The notes beneath the pieces are model-generated. The model made no database searches, had not been told where the DNA came from, and saw nothing but the letters and a program-made list of their open reading frames with translations. Shown here piece by piece: positions 7,746 to 15,580 of a stretch of DNA of 64,000 bases. Position numbers and translations under genes: made by a program. Position 1 is the first letter of the stretch; every line of letters starts with the position of its first letter. This DNA comes from Gemmatimonadota bacterium (GTDB lineage Bacteria; Latescibacterota; UBA2968): assembly GCA_026705765.1 (NCBI GenBank), contig JAPPAB010000007.1, positions 32,119 to 96,118 on the forward strand, written 5' to 3'.

Positions 7746-8621
7746 CTAATGAACTGCTGTCGCAGTTGTACACCGCTTCAACGGCACACCTTCAATCGTG
7801 ATGCGGTGCATGAGGCGTCGCTGTCCCTGGTAATCATTGAGAGCGCAATGCCAGGTCGCGCGGTTATCCCAGATAGCGAGAGTATCTCTTTCCCAGCGAA
7901 TGCGGCATGTAAAATCCGGGTGGGAAGCGTGCTGGTACAAATACTGAAGCAGAGGTTGGGATTCTTCTTTTGTCCATCCCTCAATTTGAACCGTAAACAC
8001 GGGATTTGCGTAAAGTGCTTTGCGACCTGTAATGGGATGCCTTATGATCAGGGGATGAACAGCATCCTGCGTGGCGAGTTCGGGATTGCCAATGCGACCG
8101 CTTTGATCGGGCTTTCTGCCGTTCATAGCTCCAAAAACATGTCGGCTGGAGTGTAGAGCGTTTAAGTTTTCAAGCGTCTTCCGCATCCCCGGCGAGAGGG
8201 TTTCGTACGCTCTGTACATACTGGCAAACATCGTATCGCCACCAAACTCGGGAACCTCGCGTGCATAGAGAATCGAGCCGAGTGCGGGAATGGTATCGTA
8301 AGAATGATCGGTATGCCAGTTGCGCCCAATATTGGTTTCCTGATCGGGTTCTTTTCGCACCTCGGCAATGATGGAATTTTCCGCTACGCCCGTAAAAAAC
8401 CGGTTGACATTGATATCCCCCCAGCGTCGGGCAAATGCGATGTGTTGTTCCTGCGTGAGGGACTGATTGCGAAAGAGAATCACGCTGAAATCCGCAAAGG
8501 CCCGATGAATTTCAGCGAATTGTTCCTCACTGATCTCCGACGCAATATCAACGCCTTCAATTTCAGCGCCGAGTGCCCCAGATAGGGGCTTTACGTCAAT
8601 GATGCGATATGGTGTGTCCAT
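7746..8621 (-). CDS. TauD/TfdA-family Fe(II)/2-oxoglutarate dioxygenase
   Basis: 291 residues with the facial triad of the family: H103-x-D105 (HTDHSY) and H258, plus the 2-oxoglutarate-binding Arg near 269 (QRRLMHR). Family members hydroxylate taurine, alkyl sulfates or aryloxyacids. Next to a sulfatase, a role in cleaving a sulfonate or sulfate ester is plausible, but the true substrate cannot be read from sequence. AAAGGA lies six bases before the ATG. It is the first gene of the minus-strand catabolic run; I could not find a convincing promoter in the 74-base gap before it. Confidence 0.85.
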   Translation of the reverse strand: MDTPYRIIDVKPLSGALGAEIEGVDIASEISEEQFAEIHRAFADFSVILFRNQSLTQEQHIAFARRWGDINVNRFFTGVAENSIIAEVRKEPDQETNIGRNWHTDHSYDTIPALGSILYAREVPEFGGDTMFASMYRAYETLSPGMRKTLENLNALHSSRHVFGAMNGRKPDQSGRIGNPELATQDAVHPLIIRHPITGRKALYANPVFTVQIEGWTKEESQPLLQYLYQHASHPDFTCRIRWERDTLAIWDNRATWHCALNDYQGQRRLMHRITIEGVPLKRCTTATAVH

Positions 8622-8695
8622 GTATGTCCTTTCTCAATTATCCCACGCAAAGGGAACCGCTCGTTCTAAAGTTTTAGATCTCATATCCTATCCCT

Positions 8696-9739
8696 TCACC
8701 ACCGAACTTTTCCCGTGAACACAACGCCTTCCTCGCCTTTGGCAATGCGCCCGATTGGATACACATGGCATCCCGCACTTTGCAGATGTGCGTTAATCCT
8801 CGCCACAGAATTCTGGGCGCACACAAGCGTCATCCCCACACCCATATTAAAAGTCCGCAGCATATCGTCTTCTGGAACCAGGCCCTCGGCGCGAATCGTT
8901 TTGAAAATGGGGAGAACCTGGATTAGTCCGAGATCAATCACAGCCTGACAGGTCTCGGGAAGAATGCGAGATAAATTATCCTGGATACCGCCACCTGTAA
9001 TATGTGCTAGACCCTTCAAACTCTCTTCCTTAAATAGACCCTTTAGAGGTTGATAATAACACTGGTGTGGGCGCAAAATCATATCGAGAAAAGACACCCC
9101 TTGAATATCCCGATCTATCAACTCCGGCTTATTCTTCAACAACGCCCTGACAAGTGTATAGCCATTGGTATGAAGCCCATTGGAAGCAAGCGCGAGAACC
9201 GCATCCCCCTCCTCAATCGCAGAACCATCAATAATACTGTCCCTATCGACAACCCCAATAGCCGAAGCACTTAAAATATACACCCCATCTTCGACAACCC
9301 CTGGCTGAACAGATGTTTCTCCCCCCGTCAAAGTACATCCCTGTGCCTCACAAGCATCGGCAATCCCACCAACGAGTGCTTTGACTACAGGGGGATCGAG
9401 TTTGCCGCAGACAATACAATCTTGCACATAAAAAGGATCAGCACCCATAACAATAATATCGTTGATCAAATGATTGACCAGATCATAGGCAATAGACGTG
9501 ACGCTTCCGTGTTCAAACGCCAACTTTTGCTTTGAACCAGGCTCCTCGGTTTTCAGCACGAGAATGGGGTGATCATACCCCTCAAAACGGCCATCAACCA
9601 GACTGCCGAAGGCCCCCAATTTATTGAGCACTCTCGAATCCCCGCGCCCGATATTTGAAGCCATATCTCTTTTAACAGCATCTGTTTCATCGATATTGAC
9701 GCCACTCTTCGAATAAGATAAAGACACATCGTTTTGCAC
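8696..9739 (-). CDS. purM: Phosphoribosylformylglycinamidine cyclo-ligase (AIR synthetase)
   Basis: 347 residues, normal length. PurM closes the imidazole ring in de novo purine synthesis: FGAM + ATP to AIR. Recognised by SYSKSGVNIDETDAV at the N-terminus, YDLVNHLINDIIVMGADP (ATP-binding dimer region, about 84-101), GGETSVQPG and HITGGGIQDNLSRILP. The GETSVQPG motif differs from the more usual GETAEMPG, but the rest is typical. Starts at GTG 9739, supported by GGGAGGA five to six bases upstream. Follows cinA with a 24-base gap, so probably co-transcribed. Cytoplasmic. Confidence 0.93.
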   Translation of the reverse strand: MQNDVSLSYSKSGVNIDETDAVKRDMASNIGRGDSRVLNKLGAFGSLVDGRFEGYDHPILVLKTEEPGSKQKLAFEHGSVTSIAYDLVNHLINDIIVMGADPFYVQDCIVCGKLDPPVVKALVGGIADACEAQGCTLTGGETSVQPGVVEDGVYILSASAIGVVDRDSIIDGSAIEEGDAVLALASNGLHTNGYTLVRALLKNKPELIDRDIQGVSFLDMILRPHQCYYQPLKGLFKEESLKGLAHITGGGIQDNLSRILPETCQAVIDLGLIQVLPIFKTIRAEGLVPEDDMLRTFNMGVGMTLVCAQNSVARINAHLQSAGCHVYPIGRIAKGEEGVVFTGKVRW

Positions 9740-9763
9740 TACAGTCCTCCCATTTGTTCAAAC

Positions 9764-10948
9764 TCAATCTGCTGGCGAAGCCAACTTGCCCAACACCGCC
9801 CGGCGCACCAGATCCAACCCCTGAATCACCAACCATCGGCGGATATGATCTGAATCCTGAAAGCGGCGGCTCTCAATACATGTTCGCGCTCGCGGATCAG
9901 AGCCATAAACAGCCATAAACGTCGCACCACCTTCATAAGGACCAACCATTGCCAGCCCCACGCCACCTTCGGGCGCAACCTCCTGAGCCATCGCTTCCGT
10001 CAAAGCGCGAGGATCATCCTGACCGTCCATATTGGCCTCCCCTTGCGCAATCACCACATCACCTGCGCCATTCTCCTCGAACTCCCGCACGACCTGACCA
10101 TCTGTCAGCGTATCTACCACCCCAATTGTCAGCCCGTTTTCCCTCAACAAACCGCCCACGACCTCGGCTACTGTCTCCTTCCCCGTACCGTAAATCGCAA
10201 CTCCCAACCGCTTTCTGAGTTCCGCTTCCATCGGCGCAATCAACGCATCGGCATCCTCCTCTGTATCTGCTTTCGCCGCCACGCGCACATCCGTCTGCCC
10301 TGCATGTGCCGCCAATCCTACCGTTGGATTGCTTCCCGTCATCAAATCTCCAATTGTGCGATCAATATTGCTCTCGCCCACCGCACAGGTTCGCAACACG
10401 CGCACCCTGGTAATTTTGCGACCGCCCATGCGATCAATCAAAATCGGAATCACGACCTTGTGCAACATATAATCCAATTCTCTCGGCACACCCGGAAGCG
10501 AAATCACACAGCCGCGCCCTTGGGCATCTTCACTCAAAAAACAGGGCGCTGTGCCCATGGGATTTTCCAATGGCATAGCGCCTTCGGGAATATACGCCTG
10601 TCGCTTGTTATTATCTGCCATCTCACGGCCAAAATTGCGAAACCGCGACGCAATCTGATTTTCCAATACCTTACTGTAAACGAGCTTGCGTCCCGTTGCA
10701 CGCGCCACGCATTGCCGCGTCATATCATCTACCGTAGGACCAATCCCTCCCGATGTCAGAATCACATCTGACCGATCCAGCGCAATATCCAAAACGCCGG
10801 CAATCCGATCTTCATTATCTCCCACAGTCGTTTTATACAACAAATCCATTCCAATATCGCGCAGCGCTTTGGCAAACATCGTGGCATTGGTATCTACAAT
10901 TTCACCCAACAACAACTCCGTTCCAATCATCACAATCTCAGCTTGCAT
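9764..10948 (-). CDS. cinA: CinA-family protein with degenerate amidase domain
   Basis: 394 residues from the ATG at 10948, chosen because GGAGGAG sits just upstream and the family starts at this point (MQAEIVMIGTELLLGEIVDTN). Residues 1-170 form the molybdopterin-binding-like (MoCF/COG1058) domain, with TSGGIGPTVDD. In CinA the C-terminal domain deamidates nicotinamide mononucleotide and carries the catalytic Ser in an ESCTGG motif. Here the aligned place reads DTLTDGQ (near residue 275), and the usual TGIAGP reads VGPYEGG, so this half is probably not an active amidase. The N-terminal ADP-ribose pyrophosphatase-type activity may remain. Confidence 0.85.
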   Translation of the reverse strand: MQAEIVMIGTELLLGEIVDTNATMFAKALRDIGMDLLYKTTVGDNEDRIAGVLDIALDRSDVILTSGGIGPTVDDMTRQCVARATGRKLVYSKVLENQIASRFRNFGREMADNNKRQAYIPEGAMPLENPMGTAPCFLSEDAQGRGCVISLPGVPRELDYMLHKVVIPILIDRMGGRKITRVRVLRTCAVGESNIDRTIGDLMTGSNPTVGLAAHAGQTDVRVAAKADTEEDADALIAPMEAELRKRLGVAIYGTGKETVAEVVGGLLRENGLTIGVVDTLTDGQVVREFEENGAGDVVIAQGEANMDGQDDPRALTEAMAQEVAPEGGVGLAMVGPYEGGATFMAVYGSDPRARTCIESRRFQDSDHIRRWLVIQGLDLVRRAVLGKLASPAD

Positions 10949-11047
10949 GTCTCCTCCACTCATTTTTTGCACATAATGGAACTCTATGTTATGTTTTGAA
11001 GTCTCACAAAGGTAAGAATTACAACCAGAGACGCAAGGAGTAATCAG

Positions 11048-11737
11048 TTGAGCCATCCAAACGCAGCACTCGCAGTTCAAAACCTCACCCGCACCTACAC
11101 GAGCGGAGGGCATCCGCTCACCGTTTTAGACAACGTCACATTTACCATACCCAAAGGCCAAACCTGTGCGATAGTAGGACCCTCGGGCAGTGGAAAAACC
11201 ACGCTACTTGGTCTGTGTGCTGGCCTTGATCGCCCAACATCGGGCACAGTCACCCTTCACAGCATGGCCCTCGACAGCCTTGACGAAGATCAACGCGCAG
11301 CCGTGCGAAATGAATACGTGGGATTTGTCTTTCAGAGCTTTCAACTCATCCCCACCCTCACCGCCATTGAAAATGTCGCGGTTCCCCTCGAACTACGCGG
11401 TAAAAACGGTGTGTTTGGCGAAGCGGGAGAATTGCTCGACCGCGTGGGATTGGGCGATCGCTTGACCCATTATCCCACCCAGCTATCGGGTGGCGAACAA
11501 CAGCGCGTGGGCATTGCACGCGCCTTTATCAACCGACCGCGCATTTTATTTGCCGATGAGCCTACGGGCAACCTCGACGCCGACACCAGCCATACCATTG
11601 CCAATCTGCTCTTTGACCTCAACCGCGAAGCGGGCACAACCCTCATCCTCGTCACGCACGATCACGATATCGCCGCACGTACGCAGCGCATCATCCATCT
11701 GCAAGGTGGCAAAGTGGATCAGGATGTGCAGGATTAA
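11048..11737 (+). CDS. ybbA: ABC transporter ATP-binding protein, YbbA/LolD type
   Basis: 229 residues. Walker A GPSGSGKTT (about residue 44), Q-loop VFQSFQLIPTLT, signature LSGGEQQRVGIARAF (about 142-156) and Walker B ILFADEPTGNLD are all intact. It belongs to the MacB/LolD/YbbA group that pairs with FtsX-type permeases rather than taking up solutes. The TTG start at 11048 is supported by AAGGAG seven bases upstream. The permease partner follows after 81 bases, and tesA lies beyond it, the same three-gene neighbourhood as tesA-ybbA-ybbP in E. coli. Peripheral inner-membrane ATPase. Confidence 0.9.
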   Translation: MSHPNAALAVQNLTRTYTSGGHPLTVLDNVTFTIPKGQTCAIVGPSGSGKTTLLGLCAGLDRPTSGTVTLHSMALDSLDEDQRAAVRNEYVGFVFQSFQLIPTLTAIENVAVPLELRGKNGVFGEAGELLDRVGLGDRLTHYPTQLSGGEQQRVGIARAFINRPRILFADEPTGNLDADTSHTIANLLFDLNREAGTTLILVTHDHDIAARTQRIIHLQGGKVDQDVQD

Positions 11738-11818
11738 AGGATGAACAGGATACCCCGCCACCCAAAACCAGTGGTCAGTTCACCCAAACAGCCCCATTCT
11801 TAATTCTTAATTTGCCTC

Positions 11819-14380
11819 ATGGATCGAATCACCAGCATTAAAAATCAGACCTCCAGCCCACTCTTCAACGCCTGGACCTGGCGCATGGCCTGGCGCGATA
11901 GCCGCACGTATCGCCGCCGACTGTTGCTCTTTATTTCCTGCATATTGCTCGGTGTGGGTGGCCTCGTAGCTATTCGCGCCCTGGGCGATAACCTGCAACG
12001 CGTTGTCGAAAGCGAAGCGCGCACACTTTTGGGCGCTGATTTGCGCGTCAGCAGCCAGCGCGCTTTTGCGCCTGCGGTTGACTCCTTATTCAACTCATGG
12101 GGTGGGGAGCAATCCAGAGAAGTGCGCTTTGCCTCAATGGTCTTCTTTCCCAAAAACGGCGGAACCCGCCTGGTACAGGTGCGCGCGCTACAAGGCGACT
12201 TTCCCTATTACGGCACATTTGAAACCAATCCACTACAAGCGTCGAAGACCTTTCAGCGTACCCATCACGCGCTACTCGACGACGGCTTGCTCGTCCAATT
12301 TGGCGTTCAGGTCGGCGATTCCGTGCGAATTGGCAACCACACCTTTGTCATAGGCGGACGCATCACAAACATATCGGGCGAGGCCATGGCCTTTGCCACA
12401 GTGGCACCGCGTGTGTACATCCCTTTATCGCATCTCGATAAAACGGGCCTCATCAAATTTGGCAGTCTGGCGTCTTATGAGGCCTATTTTAAGTTTGACG
12501 GCAGCACGAGAATCGAATCTATCCAGCGCGAACTTCGCCCCTATCGCGGAGATCAAAATTTGCGTACCGAAACCGTTGCCAGCCGTCAAAGACGCCTCAA
12601 TCGCATATTGGATAATCTCTATATCTTCCTCAGTCTGGTCGCCTTTGCCGCCCTCTTGCTCGGATGTATCGGCGTTGCCAGTGCCATTCACGTTTATACG
12701 CGCCAAAAAATAACAACCGTCGCCATCTTGCGCTGCATGGGCGCGCAATCGAATCAGGTCCTCTGCATTTACGCCATCCAGGCCATCGCACTGGGTCTTA
12801 TTGGCACGGGATGCGGTTCTCTCCTCGGTGTGGGTATTCAATATCTCTTGCCCGGTGTGTTCGCACAAATCCTCCCCATCGAACTCGATATTCAATTTTC
12901 TTATTGGGCGATTATTCAGGGCACAGGCATTGGCCTGAGCCTATCCCTACTCTTCGCCCTGCTCCCCCTATTGCCGATACGTCGAACATCGCCCCTGCAC
13001 ACCTTGCGGGCATCTTTTGAAAATGTGCGATCCAAAATAGATCCTCTGCAAATGATGACCATCGGCGGGATCTGTCTCATTGTCGCGGGATTGGGCATTT
13101 TGCAAACCAGCAGTATCCTCATTGGTATTGGCATTGCCATCGGATTTGGCATTGCCTTTGGACTGCTCATAGGCGCATCGTGGCTCATCATCAAAACCGT
13201 TCGCCGCTTCTTTCCCACAACCTGGCAATACGTGTGGCGACAGGGTCTGGCCAACCTCTACCGCCCACACAATCAAACCGTAATTCTCATGCTCGCGCTG
13301 GGCCTCGGGACCTTTCTCATCACCACGCTCTATATTGTTCAACACGCTCTACTCGCTCAAATTGCTATCGCGGGGAGCGACAACCGCCCCAACTTTGTGC
13401 TCGTCGATGTGCAAACCGATCAGATTGAAGGCGTAAGCGCGTTGCTCCGCAAACAGAGCCTACCCGTCATTCACCACGCTCCCATCGTCACCATGCGTCT
13501 GAAGAGCATCAAAGGTCAAGAGGCGCGTTCCTACGGCAGAATACACGACGTGCGACGCTGGGCAATACAACGCGAATACCGCTCGACCTATCGCAATCAC
13601 CTCTTCGATTCAGAACGTCTCGTAGGCGGCACCTGGATCGATGCAGAACGAACAGAAGAACCCATCCCCATCTCTTTTGAGCGCGACATTGCCCGCTCGC
13701 TTCGCGTCTCGCTCGGCGATACCCTGACCTTCGACATCCAGGGTGTGCCCGTTCAGACCACAGTACAAAGCCTGCGAGAAGTTGATTGGCAACGCATTCA
13801 GCCAAACTTTTTTATCGTCTTTCCCAAAGGCGTACTCGAAACAGCCCCCCAGTTTCACGTCTTGACCACGCGCATCAACACCACGGAACAATCCGCTATG
13901 TTGCAACGCACACTGGTTCAGAAATATCCCAATGTCTCGGCTGTTGACCTTGGCCTCATTCTCAAAACCGTTGACGATGTACTCTCGCAAATCGCCTTTG
14001 TCGTGCGCTTCATGGCACTTTTTAGTGTGATTACCGGACTCATTGTGCTAACTGCCGCAGTCACCACCAGCCGTTATCAACGCATTCGTGAAGCCGTTTT
14101 GCTGCGCACTTTGGGGGCATCTCAAAAACAGATTCGCCGCATACTCTTGCTGGAATATACCTTCCTGGGCGCACTCGCTACCCTGACTGGACTCATACTC
14201 TCTATTGGCGGTGCCTGGGCTGTCACCGTCTTTATTTTCGACATTCACTTTGCCCTGCCCACTGCGGCCATTGTCGGCGTCTTTGCCCTCGTCACCGCGC
14301 TCACTATCTTTGTCGGCATGCTCAACAGCCGCGGCATAGCCGACCGCCCTCCACTCGAAATTTTGCGAAGCGAAGTGTGA
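11819..14380 (+). CDS. ybbP: FtsX-type ABC permease, YbbP-like
   Basis: 853 residues. Layout: N-terminal membrane segment (about 35-55), a long periplasmic MacB-like domain, three membrane segments around 265-375, a further membrane pair around 410-470 and 490-515, a second periplasmic domain, and three C-terminal segments ending PPLEILRSEV. This duplicated FtsX layout is that of YbbP. Together with YbbA it probably extracts or moves a lipid or hydrophobic substrate at the inner membrane; the substrate is unknown even in E. coli. No clear ribosome site precedes the ATG, so the exact start is less sure. Confidence 0.87.
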   Translation: MDRITSIKNQTSSPLFNAWTWRMAWRDSRTYRRRLLLFISCILLGVGGLVAIRALGDNLQRVVESEARTLLGADLRVSSQRAFAPAVDSLFNSWGGEQSREVRFASMVFFPKNGGTRLVQVRALQGDFPYYGTFETNPLQASKTFQRTHHALLDDGLLVQFGVQVGDSVRIGNHTFVIGGRITNISGEAMAFATVAPRVYIPLSHLDKTGLIKFGSLASYEAYFKFDGSTRIESIQRELRPYRGDQNLRTETVASRQRRLNRILDNLYIFLSLVAFAALLLGCIGVASAIHVYTRQKITTVAILRCMGAQSNQVLCIYAIQAIALGLIGTGCGSLLGVGIQYLLPGVFAQILPIELDIQFSYWAIIQGTGIGLSLSLLFALLPLLPIRRTSPLHTLRASFENVRSKIDPLQMMTIGGICLIVAGLGILQTSSILIGIGIAIGFGIAFGLLIGASWLIIKTVRRFFPTTWQYVWRQGLANLYRPHNQTVILMLALGLGTFLITTLYIVQHALLAQIAIAGSDNRPNFVLVDVQTDQIEGVSALLRKQSLPVIHHAPIVTMRLKSIKGQEARSYGRIHDVRRWAIQREYRSTYRNHLFDSERLVGGTWIDAERTEEPIPISFERDIARSLRVSLGDTLTFDIQGVPVQTTVQSLREVDWQRIQPNFFIVFPKGVLETAPQFHVLTTRINTTEQSAMLQRTLVQKYPNVSAVDLGLILKTVDDVLSQIAFVVRFMALFSVITGLIVLTAAVTTSRYQRIREAVLLRTLGASQKQIRRILLLEYTFLGALATLTGLILSIGGAWAVTVFIFDIHFALPTAAIVGVFALVTALTIFVGMLNSRGIADRPPLEILRSEV

Positions 14381-14387
14381 GGCCCTC

Positions 14388-15008
14388 TCACTTCTTTTCC
14401 AGAACCGGTTTAAGCACGCGCCACACGGTTTCCGCTATAATCCGATGTCCCGCAGCATTGGGATGAATGCGGTCTGGCAGATTCAGCTCTGGAATCCCGC
14501 CAACACCTTCCAATAAAAAGGGTATCAAAAGCACGCGATTCTTTTCAGATAGAGCAGGGAACACCGCACGGAAAGCCGTCGTATAGATATCTCCCAAATT
14601 TGGTGGTGCTTCAATACCCATAAGTATGATCTGAATATCTGGATACTTCTCTTTTGCGCGGTCTATAATCCCCTGCAAATTTTGCTGCATTTCAGTCGTG
14701 GGAATCCCCCGCAAACCATCGTTGCCCCCCAATGCCAGCACCAGCACATCGATTTTTCGCCGCAGCAACCAGTTGACCCGCCGCAACCCACCCGCCGATG
14801 TTTCGCCACTCAGACCACCATTGACCACATCAAACGCCCACCCGAGCGAATCGATCTTTGCCTGAATCAGCGCGGGAAAAGCCTGCGTTTTATCCAGACC
14901 ATAACCCGCAGTCAGGCTATCTCCCAAAAACAAAACCGTCTTGCGGTCCTCTTCAGCATGAGCCGTCCATATCAATCCGAGTAAAACAACGACAAGAAAA
15001 CGCTTCAT
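14388..15008 (-). CDS. tesA: TesA-like SGNH/GDSL esterase, exported
   Basis: 206 residues from ATG 15008, preferred over an in-frame ATG at 15020 because GGAG lies five bases upstream of it. A signal peptide (about residues 1-18, ending TAHA) sends it to the periplasm. The four SGNH blocks are visible: S31 in GDSLTAGYGL, the Gly of GGLSGETSAGG, Asn in GGND, and D179-x-x-H182 in DRIHPNAAGH. Family members are multifunctional arylesterases/thioesterases/lysophospholipases. It ends seven bases from ybbP in tail-to-tail orientation; in E. coli tesA is divergent from ybbA instead. Confidence 0.9.
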   Translation of the reverse strand: MKRFLVVVLLGLIWTAHAEEDRKTVLFLGDSLTAGYGLDKTQAFPALIQAKIDSLGWAFDVVNGGLSGETSAGGLRRVNWLLRRKIDVLVLALGGNDGLRGIPTTEMQQNLQGIIDRAKEKYPDIQIILMGIEAPPNLGDIYTTAFRAVFPALSEKNRVLLIPFLLEGVGGIPELNLPDRIHPNAAGHRIIAETVWRVLKPVLEKK

Positions 15009-15078
15009 TTTTCTCCTCATTTATACGCAATTAAAATCAGGCTATAACTTTTCTACCCGCTCCAGTCCATTTTCCCCC

Positions 15079-15107
15079 TTGACCTCAAATATAAGATTGG
15101 CTATATT
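15079..15107 (+). promoter_or_regulatory. Sigma70-like promoter of candidate small RNA
   Basis: TTGACC at 15079-15084 and TATATT at 15102-15107 are separated by exactly 17 bases. The start of transcription would fall near 15113-15116, where a helix of the candidate small RNA begins. No protein-coding gene follows for about 470 bases. Confidence 0.6.
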
Positions 15108-15114
15108 TTTCGCC

Positions 15115-15256
15115 GACTGGCCTGTGAAAAAAACAATATTTTCGAAACGCACAGCGTTTCAGCAGCGTTGCCATACCAGTCCACGAGGCACCTGCTTGTT
15201 CCTTGCGTCAAATTTGACGATTTGGTGAAGGGACGAGTAGGTGCTTTTTGTTTTTC
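15115..15256 (+). ncRNA. Candidate small structured RNA
   Basis: Stretch of about 140 bases with promoter, internal helices and terminator but no credible coding frame. Helices seen: GACTGG (15115-15120) pairs with CCAGTC (15176-15181) and encloses a perfect hairpin, GAAACGC (15144-15150) with GCGTTTC (15154-15160). A 17-base-pair stem follows, 15188-15204 with 15228-15244, containing three G-U pairs and no mismatch, then T5-G-T5. GTGAAAAA near 15124 can also pair with TTTTTCAC at 15251-15258 as an alternative closing stem. It matches none of tmRNA, RNase P, SRP or a common riboswitch as far as I can tell. 6S RNA cannot be excluded without covariance models. Confidence 0.5.
15188..15255 (+). 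terminator. Rho-independent terminator of candidate small RNA
   Basis: A 17-base-pair stem (15188-15204 / 15228-15244) is followed by TTTTTGTTTTT at 15245-15255. The loop contains a 14-base palindrome (15206-15219), which can form an inner five-pair hairpin. The stem is longer than most terminators and may have a second role, such as protein binding. Confidence 0.6.
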
Positions 15257-15270
15257 ACAAAAAAATTTAA

Positions 15271-15428
15271 GTTGTGACGCGGTTGGCCCAAGGGCAACCA
15301 TCTCGTGTACCAAAAAAGAAAGGCCCTCGCGCGAGTTCTTGGCGGGACGGCGCGAGGACCCCAGATCACACCGACAGGTACAGGCGGTGTGTCAATAGCT
15401 TTTGGGCCAACCTCTTTCCGTTGTGACG
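15271..15428. repeat. Structured element with terminal inverted repeats and flanking direct repeats
   Basis: A perfect 10-base inverted repeat, GGTTGGCCCA (15281-15290) and TGGGCCAACC (15403-15412), encloses two perfect hairpins: CCTCGCGC (15324-15331) with GCGCGAGG (15350-15357), and CACACCG (15367-15373) with CGGTGTG (15384-15390). GTACC at 15307-15311 can pair with GGTAC in the last hairpin loop, a possible pseudoknot. GTTGTGACG occurs on both sides (15271-15279 and 15420-15428). Either a second structured RNA or a small MITE-like element with a 9-base target duplication; the right-hand copy is seven bases away from the inverted repeat, which weakens the MITE reading. Confidence 0.45.
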
Positions 15429-15499
15429 TAGCCGTTAAATGTTGTGTTTCAACAATATACGGATTTTATACATTTTGTGTACTGCAAATTTGATACAAC

Positions 15500-15528
15500 T
15501 TGTAAAACCGCGGCAAGTGTCGTATAAT
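15500..15528 (+). promoter_or_regulatory. Sigma70-like promoter of recD2
   Basis: TTGTAA (15500-15505) and a perfect TATAAT (15523-15528) with 17 bases between. The predicted transcript would start near 15535, giving a leader of about 46 bases before the recD2 ATG at 15581. Confidence 0.6.
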
Positions 15529-15580
15529 TCCTCTACCACTCCGATTGTGTGATGGGAGAACATGTTCGCCGAGGTTTTAC

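Noticed and set aside
8622..8695. Possible promoter for the catabolic run before the TauD gene.
   Set aside because: A GATAAT-like -10 has no acceptable -35 at 16-18 bases.
10970..10996. Possible promoter before ybbA.
   Set aside because: Boxes match the consensus poorly; not enough to annotate.
11738..11818. Small peptide or tRNA in the ybbA-ybbP gap.
   Set aside because: No cloverleaf, no ribosome site, no conserved frame; it appears to be a plain intercistronic gap.
15188..15244. Reading the long hairpin as a CRISPR repeat or transposon end.
   Set aside because: Only one copy is seen, with no spacers or transposase, and a T-run follows directly as in a terminator.
15168..15398. Short coding frames on both strands in the 15.0-15.6 kb gap.
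   Set aside because: They cross perfect hairpins and have no ribosome site; structure explains the stretch better than protein coding.
15562..15580. Alternative start ATG at 15562 with GGGAG three bases upstream.
   Set aside because: Out of frame with recD2 and spacing too short; it gives a short peptide without family support.
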